This document shows, piece by piece, positions 58,997 through 64,000 of a stretch of 64,000 bases of DNA (position 1 is the stretch's first letter; every line of letters starts with the position of its first letter). A program made the position numbers and the translations under genes. Source of the DNA: Anthoceros angustus (taxonomy: Eukaryota > Streptophyta > Anthocerotopsida > Anthocerotales > Anthocerotaceae). The stretch spans positions 248,001 through 312,000 of the forward strand of contig MU008152.1 in the NCBI GenBank assembly GCA_010909165.1, written 5' to 3'. The notes below the pieces were generated by a model. It was not told where the DNA came from. It did not search any database and saw nothing but the letters and a program-made list of their open reading frames with translations.

Positions 58997-60365
58997 GTCG
59001 AAACTTTTTCCAGAATGCGGAAATCTAGAAAGCGGCTCACATCTCCAATTCCGCGCGTCAATCTGCTACCAACCAAAACCCACTTCACAATGCATCCGAT
59101 GACACCACACCATCTCCCGAACCAAGACACCAACACTTGAAGACAAAGAAAAAGATCCAATACCTCTCAATCCACGACACCTTCCACTTCACGCCACCAC
59201 AAGCCCAGCAGGCAAATGCCGAACCACCCACAACTCGCCGCGACTGCGCAATACCGCATCTCAATCCCCCTCCTCACCGCCTCCCTCCAACACCCCAATC
59301 CACCGGTTCTTGCTCCTCCGCCGCAAATCGCCCACAAAATCGCCAACTTCTTGGCAAAGCAGCCGGACTCGATCCAGAAGGGCGTCGCCCACACTATAGA
59401 TCAATTCCTGGATCACAGGAGCAGCTCCGCGCTCCGAGCTGCGACTCCAAGAAGCCGCATGTGTTGCAACGGCAATGCGGGAGGGGGGAGGCGCAGAATT
59501 CGAACCCGACTACAGGTAGAAAGAGCGCCGAGGCAAACGGGGGAGAGAACGAGCAGCAACAAGACACAACAGGAGCAACAAGCAGGAAGAACAGCAACAG
59601 CGGCAACAACAGCAGCAGACAGCTGCAGCTGCAGGTGCAGGAGAAAGAGGCACGGAAGGAAGTGGGCGCATGGGCGAACGAAGAACGGGGCCTGGGAACA
59701 GGCGCGCCAGAGCCCGTTGGGTAAATACAGCAAACGGAACAGACGTTTCCTTCCTCGCATCCCGGTTTAGTTTTTTTCTTTTTTTAATCATTTTTCAAAC
59801 GCTACAAACTCTCACTTCCCTCGCGCATGAATCCGTTTTCGAAATTCCAAAACCCATGCAAATATGCTTTGCTTACGCAATGCCCGCCTCACAACGACGC
59901 GGCAGCGGATATCGTTAGGCCGTGTCCGTTACGCGGCGAATGCAGCGAAACCGGCGAAGGCGACTGCAGCGAAACCGGCGAAACCAAGCCAGAAAGCGGC
60001 ACTGGCCTTCAATGAAGGCTTCAATAATACTGCAACTCACATCAATGTGGCTCGGGTCCGGACCGAGGCTCGGCGGCAGCAGGGGTAAAACCGGTGGATC
60101 GGTAGGTGAAACGCGAGGAAACGGGCAGCCTGCTGCCCCGCAGGTTTTACTTCGTTGTCCGCCGGGCCACCAGCCGCATCGATTATATTGTTTAAAAGCG
60201 CAGTGGCGGCAAGCACCTGATGACGACCGTCAGAGAGTCGTCCCGGACGGCGCCGGTCGGCGACCCCGGGCCCGCGGGACTGTCCTTGCGACCGCAGGCG
60301 GTCGCGGGGGGCTGCGGCCGGGGCGAGGCGGTATCGGGGAATGATTAACCGGCTGCCGCGGGTAA
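58997..60365 (-). promoter_or_regulatory. Leader and upstream region of DUF3527 gene
   Basis: No separate gene is seen. The stretch 59560-59645 is rich in CAACAG/CAGCAG triplets. 59930-60000 carries a direct repeat of GACTGCAGCGAAACCGGCGAA-type words. Frames on both strands are open because of composition. A 5' UTR of several hundred bases is plausible from the family's large leaders, but no transcription start can be read. Confidence 0.35.
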
Positions 60366-61560
60366 TTAACTGTCGTTAACGGGGCTTGAATGCTTGAGTG
60401 CGGCTGGCTGGCAGAATCCCGGGCGGAGTGCGACGCCTGGGATTATGGAAGATTTGGAAGTAAATGCAACCAAGGGTGATGATTGCGGCGACGTGGAGGC
60501 CGGGGAATCAGAATGAAAGCGCGTCCGGAATCCGGATTTGCAAAATTGTATACCTACGCGATCGCATAGGAAATCGATGCGAAAAGTAGCGCAGTCGGCA
60601 TACACACTGTCAGTGACAGGGCAGGTCGCGAGTTCGAGACCGGAGGTGTGAATGCTATTTACGGCCCGGCACTGGAGGCTGGAGAGGGGAATGCCAAGCG
60701 AGGCTGCCACCCACGGAGTAGCGGAACCCGCCGACACCTCGGGACGCGGCAAAGCAGAGCCCACCGGTGCCCGCCGGTGGCCGCGGCGTCGGGCGGGTGT
60801 CCGGAGCGGCGGGGATGACCGGCTACATGGATAAGGGAAGGGCGGGCGCGAGGAGAGCGGGTCAAACGAAGGAAGGCATGGCGGGCTGGCGAGGGGTCCA
60901 GTGGTCTGACAGATCTGACACAATACTCGCGTTTGGCGCCTAGCTATTAATTTGAACGCAGACGCCGTTGCCACGCGAGCCGTTGGGAAGGGCGTTGCGT
61001 CATGGCTGTGGCGTTGCGTCGCGGCCCCGCCTCGTGATGCCGTCTGGCGGCCTCGGCAACGCCGGTACGCAGAACGGACGGACGGGCACTGACGGGTTTG
61101 GGTCTGGGCCTGGGCCTGGCCCAGGCCCAGCCCCGGGCGCGCCGGGGATGCCGCGCCCGCCCGCCACTCGCGGGCACTGTGCACTGCAACTACTGCAGTC
61201 TGCAGCCTTGCGCCTCCGAGCCTCGGGTTGGGGACGAGATACTTCTATAAACAGAAACTCGCAGCCCACCACTTGTCTTCTGGGAGCTTGGGACGAGGAA
61301 GAGGAACCCATCTTCCTCATCCCGTCGGCGTTTTTCCTGTTGCCTCCAATCTTTTCAATACCGTTAACAGAACACGCCTTCTAGAGAGCGTTTAGAGTTG
61401 ACGATCTGAACCCAAAAGGAAAACGCCCCTTGTTCGTAGATATTTTAGTGAACTCGAGGGTGTTTAGCGTATCCGAGAAATTAAGTTATAACTAAGTCGT
61501 TAATCAAAGATCTCCAACTCGAGACCCAGTGGGTGCTCAAAGCCATCCTTAGGCGATCGA
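60366..61560. other. GC-rich region without assigned gene
   Basis: A 272-codon frame exists on the minus strand (61184-60366), but its composition (Arg/Pro/Ser/Ala, no motif) and the open frames on other strands suggest chance. A tRNA-like string lies at about 60585-60645 (see rejected items). A perfect 13-bp inverted repeat with a 1-base centre (CTGGGCCTGGGCC) lies at 61104-61130. Confidence 0.45.
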
Positions 61561-62200
61561 TTCTTATATTTTAATTATTTCATATTAATAAATTATATGA
61601 TAATTTTCAATTCAATATTTTCTTTTATCTCATATAAAATTTAATAATTTAATAATTTTCTGCAATATCCCAGCTGTAGCACCCTCTTGTCTAGGACTCC
61701 ACTTGCGGTCTCTAGAAGCAAATCAAGAGCTAGGCAAAATAGCATGCTCTCCACCAGCAATCTCTAGAAGCAAATCGAGAGTAAAGCAAAATAGCACGTC
61801 TCGCTGGTCGACGACTACTTACCCGAATGGTTTTCTCGTCTCACCCCGTTTCGCATCTCTTCCCTAAACTAACTCATTTCACAAAAATATTTATATCTAT
61901 ATATATATAAACAAAAAAGTTTAACTTGTAATAACCTGTTTTTGCCAAGCACCTATACTTACTTCAAAGTGGTATCTACCACTATTTTTTTTCATGGGAT
62001 TTGGACACCCAAACGTGCATGCACTTAGAACTTAGGAATGGTTAGCTGAATACTTGATAATTTTAGCTGACTACTCATCAAGCTTATCTCACAAGAATGC
62101 TTAAAGTTATTGATTGAAATTTTTTCGTACCATCTCATTGCCGTTTTCATGGAGTTTATATACTTCTTAGTATTATTAGTAGATTTAATAAGCTATATAA
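61561..62200. other. AT-rich stretch with short tandem repeat
   Basis: The composition falls sharply to AT-rich. A 52-bp direct repeat starts at 61709 and 61761 ('tctctagaagcaaatc'). No gene is seen. Confidence 0.6.
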
Positions 62201-62417
62201 AATAGTGCCACATCCCTCTTCCCAACCCCACCTCCGACGGACAACAATGAAATACCTCATAAAAACGAAAGTTTCCCAAATCATGTTTTTTTGGACTCAA
62301 ATATTCTTCAGAGATCACATGAGATACTTCTCTAACGATCGGTTTTTTGAATCTTCCCACTTGGCTTTCATTCTTCTTCTTATCTTCTATCCAAGGAGTG
62401 ACATGCAGACATGAGTT

Positions 62418-62462
62418 CATCGGAACTGCACAGTTAAGCGTCAGTGCTTGGATAGGGTGCCA
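62418..62462 (+). ncRNA. 5S rRNA-like fragment, second occurrence
   Basis: 'catcggaactgcacagttaa' and 'tgcttggatagggtgcc' match the internal promoter regions of plant 5S rRNA, with a short deletion between them. The rest of the gene is absent. Cassandra-type TRIM retrotransposons carry 5S-derived LTRs, so this may be such an LTR piece. I could not find its partner LTR. Confidence 0.5.
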
Positions 62463-62689
62463 CCGATCCCCAGCTTCATGGCCCTACAAGGCCACCCATT
62501 ATAAACATCATGCCCTCGTTTTTACAATATGCGAAGCCGAGCGTTGTTGGTGCCATACGAGAGGCCCCGCTAGATGTAAGTGCCCTACGAGGTTTCTCCA
62601 TACCAAAATCACAGTGTGGGACTTCAATGCATACTTTGAAATATCAAAAACGTTACATTTCTTCCAGAACCTGAGAAGCTAGGTGCGAG

Positions 62690-63058
62690 GATAACCACGG
62701 ATAGGAGATTGATACAATGTACCCGGCTATATGCGTGGGTACGGGCTCCTCCTAGGTTGCCGCGTGGCACTGGAGACCTTGGGCTGATAGGTGGATCCCA
62801 CCGAGCCAAGGGTTGGTGTAGTGGTACCTCGATGTAGCACTTGCATTTAGAACCTTCGAGGGCGCCGCATGGCATTGGCACCTTGGGCCATGCCGGTGGC
62901 CTCATCGAGCTAGGGTCTGGTACAATGGTATGCCGGTATACCACTCACATCCAAAGCCTCAAAGGGCACTAGCACCCTAGGGTGTGTGGGTGCATCCAAC
63001 CAATCCAAGGGCAGTACCATCCGGTACCCCGGTGTCACACCTATATTCGAAGGGCCAC
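62690..63058. repeat. Degenerate tandem array, ~75-105 bp unit
   Basis: About four units (starting near 62690, 62785, 62891 and 62982) share the order 'gtgg-atcc', 'gagc-aaggg', 'tggtgtagtggta'-like, 'cactt(g)cat', 'aa-cctcgaagggc', 'ggcac-ttggg'. The word TTGGTGTAGTGGTA resembles a tRNA box A, so a tRNA-derived SINE origin is possible. Confidence 0.55.
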
Positions 63059-63105
63059 TATTACCATTTCCATTACCATTAAACTGGACTGCACATACTT
63101 CCAAG

Positions 63106-63516
63106 CAGGGTGTCATTTTGACCGAGTACTATCTCAGCCCCCGGGACCGCCTAGTCTAGCTACGCTCAGTCCCGGACCGAGGAGGGACCGTGCCTTTTTG
63201 CGACCCTTGGTCACTAAATATAATAAATATTAAATAAATAATAATATAAAAGATCAGAGATGCGGAGTCCCAGATCACAGCCAGATCGCAGACTGCGTCC
63301 ATGATAAGATGGGTCCATCTGTCCATAATAAATATAAATTCTTGGATATAAAATTAAGTAATTTATTAATTTTAAACCGGACCTTTTAAGAACCCTCGGT
63401 CCCCAAGGGTAATAGGGGACCGAGAGTGAGGACCGGACTCCTGAAGAACCTCCGGTCCCATGTTTTTTTTAACGGGATCGGGATCGAGCTTGGGACGGGG
63501 TCAAAATGACACCCTG
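63106..63516. mobile_element. Non-autonomous hAT-type MITE, 411 bp
   Basis: Perfect 18-bp terminal inverted repeats CAGGGTGTCATTTTGACC are flanked by an exact 8-bp target duplication CTTCCAAG (63098-63105 and 63517-63524). Length, CAGGG ends and 8-bp duplication are diagnostic of the hAT superfamily. No ORF is present. Inside is a perfect 10-bp hairpin, CTCGGTCCCC at 63395-63404 with its complement at 63415-63424. The perfect ends suggest a young insertion. Confidence 0.93.
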
Positions 63517-63524
63517 CTTCCAAG

Positions 63525-63732
63525 GGGGAAGACCCTGATGGCGAGATCCTTTCGAGAAAGTGAGCCCTACAAGAGAAAAAAAATGGCACCCATACATAGC
63601 TACAACATGCTTCCTAAGAGCGGGCCCTCCAAAAAGAGAAAAAGGTGCATAACTGCCTATCTCCAGCTATGGTTGCTAGGGTGAGGCAGTTTCTCCCGGG
63701 CTATGGTTGTTAGGGCGAGGTAGTACCTCAAG
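63525..63732. other. No gene seen between MITE and minisatellite
   Basis: Contains two copies of 'ctatggttg(c/t)tagg' near 63668 and 63702 that lead into the minisatellite. Nothing else is recognised. Confidence 0.5.
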
Positions 63733-64000
63733 CTTGCAAGGTCACCGTCTCGCCTTACAATCCGGCTCTCGGCTAAGTTCACCGGGTCCTCCCTTATAAT
63801 CCAACTCCGCTCAGGCTTGCAACGCTGCTAGTCCTACCCTAATCCAACTCTGCTTGGGCTTGCAAGGCCACTAGTCCTGCCCTAATCTAGCTCCGCTCGG
63901 GTTGGCAAGGCTGTTGAACATGCCCTTATCCAATTCCATACAGGCTTGCCAGGCTGCTGGTCCTGCGCTAATCTAACTCCAGCATCTGGCTTCTGCTCAA
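63733..64000. repeat. ~43-bp minisatellite
   Basis: Units of the form 'taatccaactccgctcaggcttgcaaggctgctagtcctgccc' (by parts) start near 63797, 63839, 63882, 63926 and 63969, with a more diverged unit from 63733. The array runs off the end of the window. Confidence 0.8.

Noticed and set aside
60585-60660. tRNA gene suggested by TAGCGCAGTCGG (box A) and GAGTTCGAGACC (box B)
   Set aside because: The acceptor and T stems do not pair, so it is at best a tRNA-derived SINE remnant.
60366-61184. 272-codon minus-strand ORF
   Set aside because: GC-rich composition, no domain, no intron signals, and competing open frames on the other strand. Treated as chance.
1-64000. CRISPR arrays, operons, ribosome-binding sites, bacterial replication origins
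   Set aside because: The window is eukaryotic: spliced genes and LTR elements. The tandem repeats found have no spacer-repeat regularity.

Overview
This window looks like a repeat-rich land-plant nuclear chromosome. It holds a Ty1/copia element primed by initiator tRNA-Met, Ty3/gypsy elements, a hAT-type miniature element, a plant-type DUF3527 protein gene, and a PQQ/polyvinylalcohol-dehydrogenase-like gene. The spliceosomal introns that can be placed are all about 85-120 bp with GT-AG ends. Such short introns suggest a compact-intron, seed-free lineage such as Selaginella or a hornwort. That is inference only; no marker in the window fixes the species.

Layout. 1-5 kb is anonymous repeat with a roughly 2.7 kb tandem periodicity. 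5.01-11.52 kb is one complete copia element with 218-bp LTRs and an AACAG target duplication; its pol is dead, but an unexplained 184-codon ORF upstream of gag is open. 11.5-20.4 kb (minus strand) is a broken gene coding for a ParB-like domain followed by a class-beta (CcrM-like) DNA methyltransferase. It is split by a second, minus-strand LTR element (12.43-17.76 kb) that carries gag, protease and a cytosine-C5 methyltransferase-like domain. 22.0-22.5 kb and 41.0-43.1 kb are two halves of one DUF7869-type transposase-like gene. They are separated by an 18.5-kb nest of gypsy LTR sequence (22,492-41,011) bounded by an ACAAG target duplication. Inside the nest is a full gypsy copy (about 25,385-39,159) with very long LTRs of about 4.2 kb, sitting in another LTR of its own family. 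43.1-48.6 kb repeats the unit 'transposase C-terminal half plus antisense gypsy LTR'.

The right part is genic. A three-exon 3' gene end lies at 48.77-49.34 kb. A PQQ pseudogene (49.92-51.05 kb) precedes its intact six-exon paralogue (51,919-53,983). A two-exon DUF3527 gene lies on the minus strand (58,996-54,891), with a GC-rich upstream flank. The last 3 kb return to repeats: a 5S-like fragment, a ~100-bp array, a hAT-type MITE with an 8-bp target duplication, and a ~43-bp minisatellite.

Only the PQQ gene, the DUF3527 gene and perhaps the 48.8-kb exons look functional. The most interesting content is the pair of unrelated DNA-methyltransferase remnants, one of them apparently carried by an LTR retroelement and inserted inside the other. 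Related repeats here differ mostly by small indels rather than substitutions, so part of the apparent decay could be sequencing or consensus error.
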